From UBA5018 sp947463165 (GTDB lineage Bacteria > Cyanobacteriota > Cyanobacteriia > PCC-6307 > Cyanobiaceae), in NCBI GenBank assembly GCA_943371245.1, contig CALRTY020000003.1, positions 62,001 through 126,000 on the forward strand: a stretch of DNA of 64,000 bases, given 5' to 3'. This document shows, piece by piece, positions 8,931 to 18,062 of this stretch. A model generated the notes under the pieces. The model was not told the DNA's origin, ran no database searches, and saw only the letters and a program-made list of their open reading frames with translations. The translations under genes and the position numbers were made by a program. Position 1 is the stretch's first letter; each line of letters opens with the position of its first letter.

Positions 8931-10958
8931 TCAAAGTGACTGGATCGCTCGCATCAGGTCGAGCAGCCCAGCCCCTTGAAACTGGCGCTCACGTCCCAGA
9001 TCTGTAGCGGTGGATAGGAGGATCTGCTTGATAACTTCCGGCTTGCCAATGAATTCATTCTTTATCGATAGAAATGCCGCCGCCGCGCCGGAAACGTGGG
9101 GGGCCGCCATGCTTGTACCACTGTCCTCCACATAGTTGGGAATGGTGTCGTTGGATAGTTTATTGGCGATATTTTGGGCCATCGCACCGGCAGCGCAAGA
9201 GAGCACCTTTTCTCCGGGCGCAACCAGATCCGGCTTAAGCCGCCCATCTCCCGTGGGCCCCTTTGAGGAGAAGTAGGAGACTCCATAGGTGTGGGGCATG
9301 GTGCGATGGGTGGAGCCCACCGTGATCGCCCCATCGGCATTGCCTGGATCGTTGATCGAGAGCGCTAGACCCGCCTGGCGGGCGCCGTTAAAGGCGCTGG
9401 CCTGGTTTCCATAGCCGGTGTTGCCGGCGGCGACCACCACGACCACGCCGGAGCGCACCAACCGATTTACCTCCACGCAGAGCTGGCTTTGGCCACAGGC
9501 GAACCACTCCGGATCGAAGGGATAGCCGATGGATAAATTTATGCCATGGATAAGAATATAGCGACCGTGTGAATTTATCTCGTTTATTCTGGCGAGGGCG
9601 GCGATGATATTGGATACCGCCCCCTGCCTGTTTTCGCCAATTACTTTCATGCTCACTAGTTTTGTTAGTGGTGCCACCCCGCGAATGCTGGCTAGTGGTA
9701 GGCGATCACAGGTCACCTCGCGGCCCACCTGCTGGTTCTCTGTCTTGATCGAGCGGGTATAGGCGATAATCTTTGGATTGTCTCCTTGGGGCATTCCATC
9801 TGCCGCCACTGGTGAGACTTCGCCGGCGATAATGCCGGCCACATGGGTGCCGTGGCCGAATCCATCGCGCAGCGGATTGCCCTCACCTGTGAAATCGGCA
9901 TGCCATTCATCCACCGGGCCCTGCAGGTTTTTATGCTCAGTAAAGTGCAGGTGATCCGCCTGGATACCAGAATCAACTACGGCCCAAACAATTCCCTTTC
10001 CTGCGGCACCGAAGGAGGCTCGGGCAGCATCCGCCTTGATGGTAGCCACTGAGCCATGCAGCAGTGGGTAGACCTTGAAGTCTTCCCAGATCTGGAAAAT
10101 TGCCCGGTGCTCGATTGACTTGTTTGCCTCATCTTCCGGCGCTGGGGCTTTCACCTCTTCGCGAATTGATGATTGCGCTTCTCCTGGTCTCAAGTGTTTT
10201 TCAGGGTAGCCATCGCGTCGGACCAATTCGCGTATGCTGTCGCCAGTGAGGCTGGCGAATAGATACTGACGCGTAAATTTTCGCTTTAGCCTGTCTAGAG
10301 ATTCGCCGAGTTGATTTGATTGGCTCAGGCCAGTCTTGGTGTTGTCAGATTTATTGCTGTTGGCAGTATTTTTGTCGGGCTTGTCGCTGTCCGGTTCATC
10401 GCTGTCGGGCTCGCTGCCACTGGGGGTGTTGTTGTCAAGCGTTGTGCTGCCAGGTTTGTCGTCATTGGATGAATTTCGGTGGATTATTTCCTCGATCGTA
10501 TTGATTACCCATCGACGGGCTATTTCCCTGTCCTTTGGGAAGTCGCGATGCAGATCGATGATCACTTCGTAAACCAGTGGTGATCGTGGCTCCAACTGCT
10601 TTTTCCGATCAAGCTCTCGCTGCTCGCTCTCTGCGTTGAGCTGATCTAGCAGGGGAATGGCGATCACCGTTTTGATCATGGTGAGCGTGATCTCGCTGTT
10701 GATTTTCTCCAGGTCTCCAATTGGTGCAGCCTGAGCACCAGCAGAGGGCATTGGCCCGGGCTCGCCAGGCGAGGTGCCTTTCAGGATTTCGGCGCGGCTG
10801 GCCGCCAGCAGGGCCTCGTTGAAGGCTTTCCCATCTAGCTGTTCGCCGCCATCGGCCTCGGTTGTGACATAGCCCGTGAGCCGCAGCAGTTGGGCCCTGC
10901 TCATCGACTCTGCCGCTCGCATCACCATCAACAGATCCGCGCCCGTCAATCTGTCCAT
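8931..10958 (-). CDS. S8 subtilisin-like peptidase with AbrB-like N-terminal module
   Basis: A 675-residue protein. The catalytic triad is intact: Asp at about 329 (AVVDSGIQ), His at about 369 (GFGHGTHVAG), Ser at about 616 (GTSMAAPHVSGA), with the oxyanion Asn near 513 (AAGNTG). No signal peptide or pro-sequence cleavage motif is visible, so it is probably intracellular. Residues 3-58 (LTGADLL, RLTGYVTTEADGG, FNEALLAAS) resemble the N-terminal half of cyanobacterial AbrB-like regulators. Residues 80-160 are helical, and 162-216 form an Asp/Ser/Asn/Lys low-complexity linker. The alpha/beta hydrolase gene follows on the same strand. The target of proteolysis is unknown. The N-terminal comparison is from memory of the family. 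Confidence 0.85.
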   Translation of the reverse strand: MDRLTGADLLMVMRAAESMSRAQLLRLTGYVTTEADGGEQLDGKAFNEALLAASRAEILKGTSPGEPGPMPSAGAQAAPIGDLEKINSEITLTMIKTVIAIPLLDQLNAESEQRELDRKKQLEPRSPLVYEVIIDLHRDFPKDREIARRWVINTIEEIIHRNSSNDDKPGSTTLDNNTPSGSEPDSDEPDSDKPDKNTANSNKSDNTKTGLSQSNQLGESLDRLKRKFTRQYLFASLTGDSIRELVRRDGYPEKHLRPGEAQSSIREEVKAPAPEDEANKSIEHRAIFQIWEDFKVYPLLHGSVATIKADAARASFGAAGKGIVWAVVDSGIQADHLHFTEHKNLQGPVDEWHADFTGEGNPLRDGFGHGTHVAGIIAGEVSPVAADGMPQGDNPKIIAYTRSIKTENQQVGREVTCDRLPLASIRGVAPLTKLVSMKVIGENRQGAVSNIIAALARINEINSHGRYILIHGINLSIGYPFDPEWFACGQSQLCVEVNRLVRSGVVVVVAAGNTGYGNQASAFNGARQAGLALSINDPGNADGAITVGSTHRTMPHTYGVSYFSSKGPTGDGRLKPDLVAPGEKVLSCAAGAMAQNIANKLSNDTIPNYVEDSGTSMAAPHVSGAAAAFLSIKNEFIGKPEVIKQILLSTATDLGRERQFQGAGLLDLMRAIQSL

Positions 10959-11204
10959 GGTTAGGAGCTTCCTGATACTCGTTAGTTAGCCATCCTTGAC
11001 GGATCTGTCAGCCTCTGCGCACTTCAGGGTTCCGATGTACACAGATTTAAATGGCTAGAACCACTATGCCGGCAATGCGTCGCGGTCCGGAGCCAGCCGA
11101 ATTTAGTGAAAGTTTAAGGCCATCGCCAAAAATGGCCATCCAGTTCTTGAAAGTTTGGGGGTGGCTCATGTGCCGTAATACTTCTCTGATTAAGGTCGCC
11201 GCAA
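10959..11204. other. intergenic stretch upstream of the subtilase
   Basis: No supported gene. It should contain the promoter of the subtilase gene on the minus strand, but I see no motif I can name. A short open frame from 11051 on the plus strand has no recognisable domain and runs into the dispersed repeat. Confidence 0.5.
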
Positions 11205-11344
11205 AAAATTGCCCATCTCGCTCCCGTGAATCAGGGGCGGGTGAGTGGCTGTCAGGCTTTTTGCATAATTAGATCGGTGAGATATGGGATTTTCGAGCTG
11301 CCCTTAAGAGAGCGGTGAGATGTAGGGTTTTTCGAGTTGCTTTT
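11205..11344. repeat. dispersed intergenic repeat, copy 1
   Basis: The stretch runs from GCAAAAAATTGCCCATCTCG to the paired segments GAGATATGGGATTTTCGAGC and GAGATGTAGGGTTTTTCGAG, which are near-duplicates of each other about 36 bases apart. The same order of motifs recurs at 18908-19016 and 22672-22798. It is non-coding. Confidence 0.6.
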
Positions 11345-11418
11345 GATGAACGGCCGAGAATCTCGCCATGGATTTTAGATATATGTATGAATATTTGCGC
11401 CTTTATACGGATCGCTGT

Positions 11419-11829
11419 TCAGCGCCCCAGCAGGGCGCGGCTGGTGCGGTTGAGGCCCTCGATGGTTTGGGGCAGGTAGGGCCCTTTGGTGAGCTGGCCG
11501 CCGAGCCGCAGGCTGGCGCCAGCCACCGTTAAATCCAGGGCCGCCACCGCCAGCAGCGCCTGGCCCAGCTGCCAGCCCTGGCCCTGCACCAGCCACACCA
11601 CCAGGGCCGCCTGCAGCGCCACCAGGGCCAGCAGCATCAACACCCCCCCCAGGATCAAAAACAGGCCGCCGCCAATCAGCCGCCGCTTCTCCCGGTCGAT
11701 TTCCTGCAGGGCGATGCGCACGTGCAGGTCCATCACCGAGGCGGCTAAGGCCGTCACCCGGCCAGCCATTCCGGGGCCGCGACCCTGGCCCTGGCTCGGG
11801 CCCGGGCCCTGGGGCTGCGACTCAGTCAT
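11419..11829 (-). CDS. small holin-superfamily/DUF1469-like membrane protein
   Basis: A 136-residue protein with a Gly/Pro/Gln-rich N-terminal 25 residues, an amphipathic helix (VMDLHVRIALQEIDREKRR) and two adjacent membrane helices (about 51-75 and 83-105). This matches the phage_holin_3_6/DUF1469 layout, found widely in bacterial chromosomes beside DUF883/YqjD-type proteins, as here: the upstream gene ends 2 bases before this ATG. The pair probably sits in the inner membrane and may bind ribosomes or help envelope stress. The name holin does not imply phage origin. Confidence 0.65.
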   Translation of the reverse strand: MTESQPQGPGPSQGQGRGPGMAGRVTALAASVMDLHVRIALQEIDREKRRLIGGGLFLILGGVLMLLALVALQAALVVWLVQGQGWQLGQALLAVAALDLTVAGASLRLGGQLTKGPYLPQTIEGLNRTSRALLGR

Positions 11830-11831
11830 GC

Positions 11832-12545
11832 CTAGCGCCGTCTGGAGGAGAGCAGCATGCCAACCAGCAGACCCACGCCGGCGGCCAGGCCCACCGCCAA
11901 CAGGGGCCGTTGACGCACCGGCGCCTCCAGCCTGGGTCTCAGGGTGGCGTCGAGTTCGTCTAGCAGGCGCTGCAGCTGCTGTTCCAGCGGTTCGAGGCCA
12001 TCGGCCAGCCGGGCGGTCTGCTCGCCGGCCACCTGCAGCAGTTCCAGCAGCTGCTCCTGCACCACCGTGGCGGTGCGGCCCGTTTGGCTGGCGATCACCG
12101 CCGCCACCTCCTCCAGGCTGCCGCGGCTGGCCTCCAGGCTGTGGCGGGCCACGCTGGGCCACTGCTCCTGGATGCGGGGTAGCAGCGCCTCAAAGCGCTC
12201 GCGGAAGCTGTTCACCAGCGGCAACTGCGCCGCCCCAGCCCCTCCGGACTGGTGCCGCCAGCCGGGTGGTTCCGGCTTGGGCACCTGGCATTCGGGGTGG
12301 GTCGCCGCGGGGCTGGTCACTGCGGGGCTGAGGGGATCGAGCCCCAGCCCTGTCTCGCCACGCAGCCCTGTCTCCCCATGCAGTTCCGTCCCGCCAGGCA
12401 GTTTTGTTTCGGGATTTAGGTGGGATTCAGGATTCAACCGCTGCTCCGGATCCAGCCTGTCATCGGGATTCAGACTGGTATCAGGATTCAGCCTGGTATC
12501 AGGATCCAGGCCTGTCGCTGGATCCAGCTTGGTATCGGGATCCAT
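11832..12545 (-). CDS. DUF883/YqjD-like membrane-anchored protein with hexapeptide-repeat N-terminus
   Basis: A 237-residue protein. Residues 1-70 are made of about nine six-residue units of the form Leu-(Asp/Asn)-Pro-(Asp/Glu)-Thr-X, then looser GET-L units. Residues 108-210 form long helices (FEALLPRIQEQWPSVARHS and later LEPLEQQLQRLLDELDATL), and the end is a glycine-rich membrane anchor followed by SSRRR. The C-terminal plan is that of ElaB/YqjD proteins, which tether to the inner membrane and can bind ribosomes. The repetitive N-terminus is unusual for the family and probably expanded by an 18-base tandem repeat in the DNA. It is followed directly by the holin-family gene. Confidence 0.6.
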   Translation of the reverse strand: MDPDTKLDPATGLDPDTRLNPDTSLNPDDRLDPEQRLNPESHLNPETKLPGGTELHGETGLRGETGLGLDPLSPAVTSPAATHPECQVPKPEPPGWRHQSGGAGAAQLPLVNSFRERFEALLPRIQEQWPSVARHSLEASRGSLEEVAAVIASQTGRTATVVQEQLLELLQVAGEQTARLADGLEPLEQQLQRLLDELDATLRPRLEAPVRQRPLLAVGLAAGVGLLVGMLLSSRRR

Positions 12546-12629
12546 CTAACCTCGCGCGCGTTGCTAAGCCCAGGCTAGGAACTCCCGGGAGCGGTGGGCA
12601 GCCTCCGCTACATTTCTGATGACTGGCGA

Positions 12630-15600
12630 ATGGGCCTGTTGGTCCACATCAATCAGGTCGAGCTCACCCACTTCAAGTCGTTTGGCGGCTCGATCTCGAT
12701 CCCGCTCGACACCGGTTTTACGGTGGTTACCGGCCCCAATGGCTCGGGCAAGAGCAACATTCTCGATGCGGTGCTGTTCTGCCTGGGCCTGGCCACCAGC
12801 CGCGGCATGCGCGCCGAACGGCTGCCCGATCTGATCAATAGCGCCATGCTCCGCCAGGGCCGCGCCGCCGAAACCGTGGTCAGCGTGCGCTTTGACCTGA
12901 CCGACTGGCAGCCCGATCCCTCCGAATTGGGCTTGGAGCAGGTGGAGCAGGGTCCCTGGATCCAGCCCGGCCAGAGCAGCTGGACCGTCAGCCGGCGGCT
13001 GCGGGTGGCGCCGGGGGGCACCTACAGCAGCAGCTTCAACGCCGACGGGGTGCCCTGCAATTTGCAGCAACTGCAGGGTCAACTGCGCCGCCTGCGGGTG
13101 GATCCAGAGGGCAGCAACGTGGTGATGCAGGGCGATGTCACCCGCATCGTCTCGATGAGCTCCCGCGATCGCCGCGGCATCATCGATGAACTGGCAGGGG
13201 TGGCCCTCTTCGACACCCGCATCGAGCAGAGCCGCGGCAAGCTCAGCGAGGTGCAGGAAAGCCAGGAGCGCTGCGACATCGTGCGCCAGGAGCTGCTGGT
13301 GTCGCGCCAAAAACTGGAGCGCGACTGCGCCAAGGCCCGCAGCTATCAAGAGCTGCGCCAGCGCCTCCAGACAGGCCGCCTGCAGGAACAGCTGTTGGCC
13401 TGGGAGGCCGCCGCCCTGGCCCTGCGGCAGCTCGACCAGCGCCAGCAGGCCCTAGAGCAGCAGCAACAGCAGGGCCAGGCGGAGCTGCTGGTGAAGGAAG
13501 GCGAAATCACCGCCGCCGCCGCCCTGCTCGAACAGCTGCAAGCCGAGGTGAAGGCCCTTGGAGAAGATCAGCTGCTGGCCGTGCAGGCCGAACTGGCCGG
13601 TTTGGAGGCCAGGGCCCGCGAATTGGCCCGCCAGGCGGAAAAGCACCAACTGGATGCGGAAGCCCTGCAGCGCCAGCGCCAGCAGCTGGCCGGCCAGCAG
13701 GCCGAGCTGCGCCAGCAGCTGCAGCTGCTCCAGGCCAACGACGACGAACAGCCCCTGCAGGCCGCCGAGGCCGCCTGCCGCGATGCAGAAGCGGCCGTCG
13801 ACTTCTCCCGCCGACGCCTGGGGGAGGTGGCCGACCGCAGCGGCAGCTGGCTGGAGCAGCAGCGCCAGCGCAGCCAGCAGCGCCAGCAGCTCAGCGAGGG
13901 ACTAGCGCCGCTGCAGGCCGAATTGCAGCAACTGCTGGAACGGCTGCGCCAGAACCGCCAGCGCCAACTGGAACTAAACGCCGAACAGGCCGGCGAAACC
14001 GATGCCGGCCGCAGCGCCGCCGAGCAGTCGCAGCTGGCCGAACGGGAATGGCAGCAGCTGGAAGTAGACCTGGCCCAGGAGCAGGCCGGGCTCCAGGAGC
14101 TGGCGGCAGCCCTGGCCCTGCAGCAGCGCACCCGCAGCCGCCTGGAGCAGGAGCAGGCCCAGCTGGAGCGGGAGATCGCCCGCCTCGATAGCCGCCGCGA
14201 AACCCTCCAGGAGAGCCGTGGCACCGGCGCCCTGCGCATGCTGCTGGAGGCCGGCCTGGAGGGCATCCATGGCCCCGTCGCCCAGCTGGGGGAGGTGCAG
14301 GAGCAGCACCGCTTGGCCCTGGAGGTGGCGGCCGGCGCCCGCCTCGGCCAGGTGGTGGTGGACGACGACCGCATCGCCGCCCGCGCCATCGAGCTGCTCA
14401 AAAGCCGCCGCGCCGGTCGGCTCACCTTTCTGCCGCTGAACAAGATCCGCGGCAGTGGCTATAGCGCCGGCTCCTCGAGCCCCGGCTCCACGAGCCTCGG
14501 CTCCAGCAATTCCGCCGCCCTGCGGCGGGGGGAAGCGCCCGGCCCCGCTGGCGCCAATCCCTCTGGCGGGGGTCTGGTGGGGCGGGCCGTGGACCTGGTG
14601 CGCCACGAGCCGGTCTACGCCGAGGTGTTTCGCTACGTGTTCGGCGACACCCTGGTGTTTGGCGATCTCAGCAGCGCCCGCCGTGAATTGGGCCGCTGCC
14701 GGGCGGTGACCCTCGACGGGGAGCTGCTGGAGAAGAGCGGCGCCATGACCGGCGGCAGCCTGCAGCAGCGCAGTGGCCAGCTCAGCTTTGGTAGCAGCCC
14801 CGAGGGCGACGAGGCCGAACCGCTGCGCCGGCGCCTGCTGGAGCTGGGCGAGAGCCTGGTGGCCTGTCGGCGGCGGGAGGCGGAGCTGGCCCAGCAGCTG
14901 GAGGCCCAGCGCCCGGCGCTGCTGCAGCGCCAGCAGCGCCGGGCAGCCCTGGAGGCGGAGTACAAGGCTGCCGCCAGGGCCCTGGCCCCCCCGCAGCAGC
15001 GGCAGCAGCAGCTGGCCGAGCGCTTGGCCGCCCTGGCGGCGGCGATCGGCGTCGATGGCCCGCGCCAGGGGCAATTGGAGGCCCAGATCGCCCCGATGCT
15101 CAGCCGGTTGGCAGAACTGGAGGCGGCGGAAGCCCAGGCTGCCGGCTCGGGCGATGTCGCTCGCTGGCAGGGCCTGCAAAGGGAGTTGGAGGGCGCCGAT
15201 GCCGCCCTCTCCGCCGCCCGCCAGCAGCGGGATGGCCTGCTGGCCGCCCGGCGGGAGCGCAGCCTGGCGCTGGAGCGTTGCACCACTGGCTTGCAGGCCC
15301 TCGATGGCGATGAACGGCGCCTGGTGGCGGCGGTGCAGGCCCTGGTGGCCGAGCGGCAGCAGTGGAAACAACAGCAGCAGCAAGACCAGCAGCAACGCAC
15401 CGCCCTGGAGAGCCGCCAGCAGGAGCTGCAAACCCGTTTTGGCGAGCAGCGGCGCGCCCGGGATATCGCCGAAGCCCAGCTGGCCGACCGGCGTCAACAG
15501 TTGCAACAGCAGCAGTGGCAGCTGCAGCGGCTGGCCCAGGAACTGCTGGGGCTGCAGGAGGAGCGGCGCAGCGGCCAGCAGCGGCTGGAGCAGCTCCAGC

Positions 15601-16298
15601 GCCAGCTGCCCGATCCACCCCCCGCCATTCCCGAGTCGGTGCGGGCCGCTGGCCTGGAGGCCCTGCAGCGGGATCTGCACGCCATCCAGCAGCGGATGGA
15701 GGCTTTGGAACCGGTGAACATGCTGGCCTTAGAGGAGCTGGAACAGCTCGAGCAGCGGCTGGCCGAGCTGGATGAACGCCTCGAAGTGCTCAGCAAGGAG
15801 CGGCAGGAGCTGTTGTTGCGGATCGAAACCGTGGCCACCCTGCGCCAGGAGGCGTTCATGGAGGCATTTGTGGCTGTGGATGGCCACTTTCGCGAGATCT
15901 TCGCGGGGCTATCGGAGGGGGAGGGGCAGCTGCAGCTGGACAACCCCGAGGCGCCCCTGGAGGGGGGGCTCACCCTGGTGGCCCATCCCAAGGGCAAGGC
16001 CGTGCGGCGGCTGGCGGCGATGAGCGGCGGCGAGAAGTCGCTCACCGCCCTCAGCTTCCTGTTTGCCCTGCAGCGCTTTCGCCCCTCCCCCTTCTATGCC
16101 CTAGATGAGGTGGACAGCTTCCTCGATGGGGTGAATGTGGAGCGGCTGGCGGGGCTGATCGCCGCCCAGGCCGATGCCGCCCAGTTCCTGGTGGTCAGCC
16201 ACCGGCGGCCGATGATCGCCGCCGCCAACCGCACCATCGGTGTCACCCAGGCCCGCGGTGCCCACACCCAGGTGGTGGGCATGCCCCCGGCTGCCTGA
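12630..16298 (+). CDS. smc: chromosome segregation protein SMC
   Basis: A 1222-residue protein with the canonical SMC plan. The N-terminal head has Walker A GPNGSGKSN; two very long Gln/Glu/Arg/Leu-rich coiled coils occupy about 170-510 and 690-1030; between them is the hinge (GIHGPVAQLGEV and GAMTGGSL). The C-terminal head has the signature MSGGEKSLTALS and Walker B FYALDEVD. SMC with ScpA/ScpB forms the condensin-like complex that organises and segregates the nucleoid. ATG 12630 is preferred because the conserved LVHINQVELTHFKSF begins just after it; an in-frame upstream ATG at 12594 adds 12 non-conserved residues. A tandem 14-base repeat starts at its stop codon. The hinge contains a Ser/Gly/Pro insertion (about residues 620-648). 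Confidence 0.96.
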   Translation: MGLLVHINQVELTHFKSFGGSISIPLDTGFTVVTGPNGSGKSNILDAVLFCLGLATSRGMRAERLPDLINSAMLRQGRAAETVVSVRFDLTDWQPDPSELGLEQVEQGPWIQPGQSSWTVSRRLRVAPGGTYSSSFNADGVPCNLQQLQGQLRRLRVDPEGSNVVMQGDVTRIVSMSSRDRRGIIDELAGVALFDTRIEQSRGKLSEVQESQERCDIVRQELLVSRQKLERDCAKARSYQELRQRLQTGRLQEQLLAWEAAALALRQLDQRQQALEQQQQQGQAELLVKEGEITAAAALLEQLQAEVKALGEDQLLAVQAELAGLEARARELARQAEKHQLDAEALQRQRQQLAGQQAELRQQLQLLQANDDEQPLQAAEAACRDAEAAVDFSRRRLGEVADRSGSWLEQQRQRSQQRQQLSEGLAPLQAELQQLLERLRQNRQRQLELNAEQAGETDAGRSAAEQSQLAEREWQQLEVDLAQEQAGLQELAAALALQQRTRSRLEQEQAQLEREIARLDSRRETLQESRGTGALRMLLEAGLEGIHGPVAQLGEVQEQHRLALEVAAGARLGQVVVDDDRIAARAIELLKSRRAGRLTFLPLNKIRGSGYSAGSSSPGSTSLGSSNSAALRRGEAPGPAGANPSGGGLVGRAVDLVRHEPVYAEVFRYVFGDTLVFGDLSSARRELGRCRAVTLDGELLEKSGAMTGGSLQQRSGQLSFGSSPEGDEAEPLRRRLLELGESLVACRRREAELAQQLEAQRPALLQRQQRRAALEAEYKAAARALAPPQQRQQQLAERLAALAAAIGVDGPRQGQLEAQIAPMLSRLAELEAAEAQAAGSGDVARWQGLQRELEGADAALSAARQQRDGLLAARRERSLALERCTTGLQALDGDERRLVAAVQALVAERQQWKQQQQQDQQQRTALESRQQELQTRFGEQRRARDIAEAQLADRRQQLQQQQWQLQRLAQELLGLQEERRSGQQRLEQLQRQLPDPPPAIPESVRAAGLEALQRDLHAIQQRMEALEPVNMLALEELEQLEQRLAELDERLEVLSKERQELLLRIETVATLRQEAFMEAFVAVDGHFREIFAGLSEGEGQLQLDNPEAPLEGGLTLVAHPKGKAVRRLAAMSGGEKSLTALSFLFALQRFRPSPFYALDEVDSFLDGVNVERLAGLIAAQADAAQFLVVSHRRPMIAAANRTIGVTQARGAHTQVVGMPPAA

Positions 16299-16337
16299 TC
16301 GAGACCCCTTGATCGAGACCCCTTGATCGCGACCGCT
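16296..16337 (+). repeat. 14-bp tandem repeat starting at the smc stop codon
   Basis: Three units of TGATCGAGACCCCT (the third diverged). The TGA of the first unit is the smc stop codon itself, so the array was built from the last codon outward. Confidence 0.85.
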
Positions 16338-16427
16338 CGATCTTGAAGGGCTGATCGTGACGGCCTGCGCCACAATGGATCGACTGGGCCCTGCACCTCT
16401 CCCTAGACCCGTCCAGGATCTGCCGAC

Positions 16428-18062
16428 TTGACCTCCTCCATCCCCCCTGCTGCGGATCCCGGTTCAGCCACCCCCAGCGATCGGCTCTGGCTGCGCTCTG
16501 AGCTGATGGGAACCCAGGTGATCACCCGCGATACAGGCCGCCGCCTGGGGGTGGTGGGCGAAGTGGTGGTGGATATCGATCGGCGCGAGGTGGTGGCCCT
16601 CGGCCTGCGGGACAACCCGCTCACCCGCTTTTTGCCGGGCCTGCCCCGCTGGATGCCCCTGGATCGGATTCGCCAGGTGGGCGATGTGATTTTGGTGGAT
16701 TCGGCCGATTCTCTGGTGGAGGCCTTCAATCCGGAGCGCTATAGCAAGGTGATCAATTGCCAGGTGATCACCGAGGCTGGCAATGTATTGGGCCGGGTTC
16801 TTGGCTTTAGTTTTGATATTGAAACCGGCGAACTTGCCAGCCTGGTGATTGGTGCCCTCGGCGTGCCCCTGCTGGGGGAGGGGGTGTTGAGCACCTGGGA
16901 GCTGTCGGTGCAGGAACTGGTGAGCAGTGGCCCAGATCGAATCATTGTTTATGAAGGAGCCGACGAAAAGCTCAAGCAGTTGAGCAGCGGTCTGCTGGAA
17001 AAACTTGGCATCGGTGGCTCCAGCTGGGAGCAGGAGGAGCGCGACCGCTTCCGTTCCACCATGGTGCCTGTGGAAAATCAATTGGCCGCCGGCCAGGCCG
17101 CCACCAGCGAACAGCGCCGCATCCAGCCCGCCACCAGTCGGGCCGTGGTGCCAGAGGAGCAGCTGGAGTACGTGGAGGTGGAGGAGCGGCGCGAACGCGA
17201 GCCCCTGCGCCAACGCCGCTACCTGGATGAAGACGAGCCCGAGTACAGACCAGAGGGCCGGCAGCCCAGGGGTGTGGATGGCCCCCGGGGCCAGTTCGAT
17301 CGCCAGGATCTCGATCGCAGTGAGCGGCAAGACAGAGAAAGGGATCAGTCGGGGCGCGATCGCTTCGATCTAGATCGAGATGATTCCTATCGCCGAGATA
17401 TGGATCGCCGCGATATGGATCAGCAGGACTTTGATCGCCGGGATTTGGATAGGGGCGAGCCAGCGAGGTCAGATTTAGGTAGGCGCGACCTAGATAGGGG
17501 TGATCTAGGTAGGCGCGAACTAGATAGGAGAGAACCAGATAGTGGCGATCTATATGGTCGGGATCGTTATGATCGAGACCCGGGTCGCTTCGATGCCGAG
17601 GCAGGCGATCCAGGTGGTCGTGATGCCTATAGCCGTGACGCTTCAAGTCGCGATCCCTATGGTCCCGATTCTTCCGGTCGTGATGCTTCTGGACGTGATC
17701 CTTATGGCCGCGATCGCGGCCCTCGAGATCTAGGCCGCCGAGACTTTGATCTGCCAAATCGAGAGCCACAGCTACAAAAACGCTGGGATCAGGATCCCGG
17801 TGAGCTGGATAGATCGGCCGGCCGCGGCCTTGATCCGATCAAGGATCGCCAGCTCGATGCAGGCGAAAAATCCCCACCGCAGCCCAGTGCTGCTGGCCGT
17901 GCCCTGGAGGCCCGCCCCGCGCCGCGCCGCCACGACAGTGGCCCCCTGGATGTGGAGGTGGAACCCCTGCCCCAGGCCGGACGCCAGGATCCAGCCACCC
18001 GACAGGATTCATCCCCCCGTCGACTAGATGATCGCGACACGGGCTTTGAAGATCCCTGGTAA
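16428..18062 (+). CDS. PRC-barrel protein with long Arg/Asp-repeat tail
   Basis: A 544-residue protein. Residues about 20-100 and 105-185 are two PRC-barrel domains (LMGTQVITRDTGRRLGVVGE, then QVITEAGNVLGRVLGFSF), as found in photosynthetic reaction-centre H subunits and RimM-like proteins; the conserved cyanobacterial form lies next to smc. From about residue 240 the protein becomes a highly charged tail. Residues 290-450 consist mainly of RRDLDRGDLG-type Arg/Asp units, predicted disordered. The tail is encoded by degenerate repeats around GATCGCCGCGAT. The start is taken as TTG 16428, as it precedes the conserved SDRLWLRSEL segment; the next ATG (16506) would cut into the first barrel. The function is unknown; scaffolding or RNA/chromosome association is a guess. 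Confidence 0.75.
   Translation: MTSSIPPAADPGSATPSDRLWLRSELMGTQVITRDTGRRLGVVGEVVVDIDRREVVALGLRDNPLTRFLPGLPRWMPLDRIRQVGDVILVDSADSLVEAFNPERYSKVINCQVITEAGNVLGRVLGFSFDIETGELASLVIGALGVPLLGEGVLSTWELSVQELVSSGPDRIIVYEGADEKLKQLSSGLLEKLGIGGSSWEQEERDRFRSTMVPVENQLAAGQAATSEQRRIQPATSRAVVPEEQLEYVEVEERREREPLRQRRYLDEDEPEYRPEGRQPRGVDGPRGQFDRQDLDRSERQDRERDQSGRDRFDLDRDDSYRRDMDRRDMDQQDFDRRDLDRGEPARSDLGRRDLDRGDLGRRELDRREPDSGDLYGRDRYDRDPGRFDAEAGDPGGRDAYSRDASSRDPYGPDSSGRDASGRDPYGRDRGPRDLGRRDFDLPNREPQLQKRWDQDPGELDRSAGRGLDPIKDRQLDAGEKSPPQPSAAGRALEARPAPRRHDSGPLDVEVEPLPQAGRQDPATRQDSSPRRLDDRDTGFEDPW

Noticed and set aside
11051..11272. 73-residue protein between the subtilase and the holin-like gene
   Set aside because: No domain, poor start context, and it overlaps the dispersed repeat.
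11419..12545. Prophage lysis cassette suggested by a holin-like protein
   Set aside because: The gene pair belongs to the chromosomal DUF1469/DUF883 stress-protein layout, and no phage genes are nearby.
13974..15680. Long open frame antisense to smc (568 codons)
   Set aside because: It is a shadow of the GC-rich coiled-coil coding strand: Leu/Gln/Gly-rich, no domain, and smc is certain.
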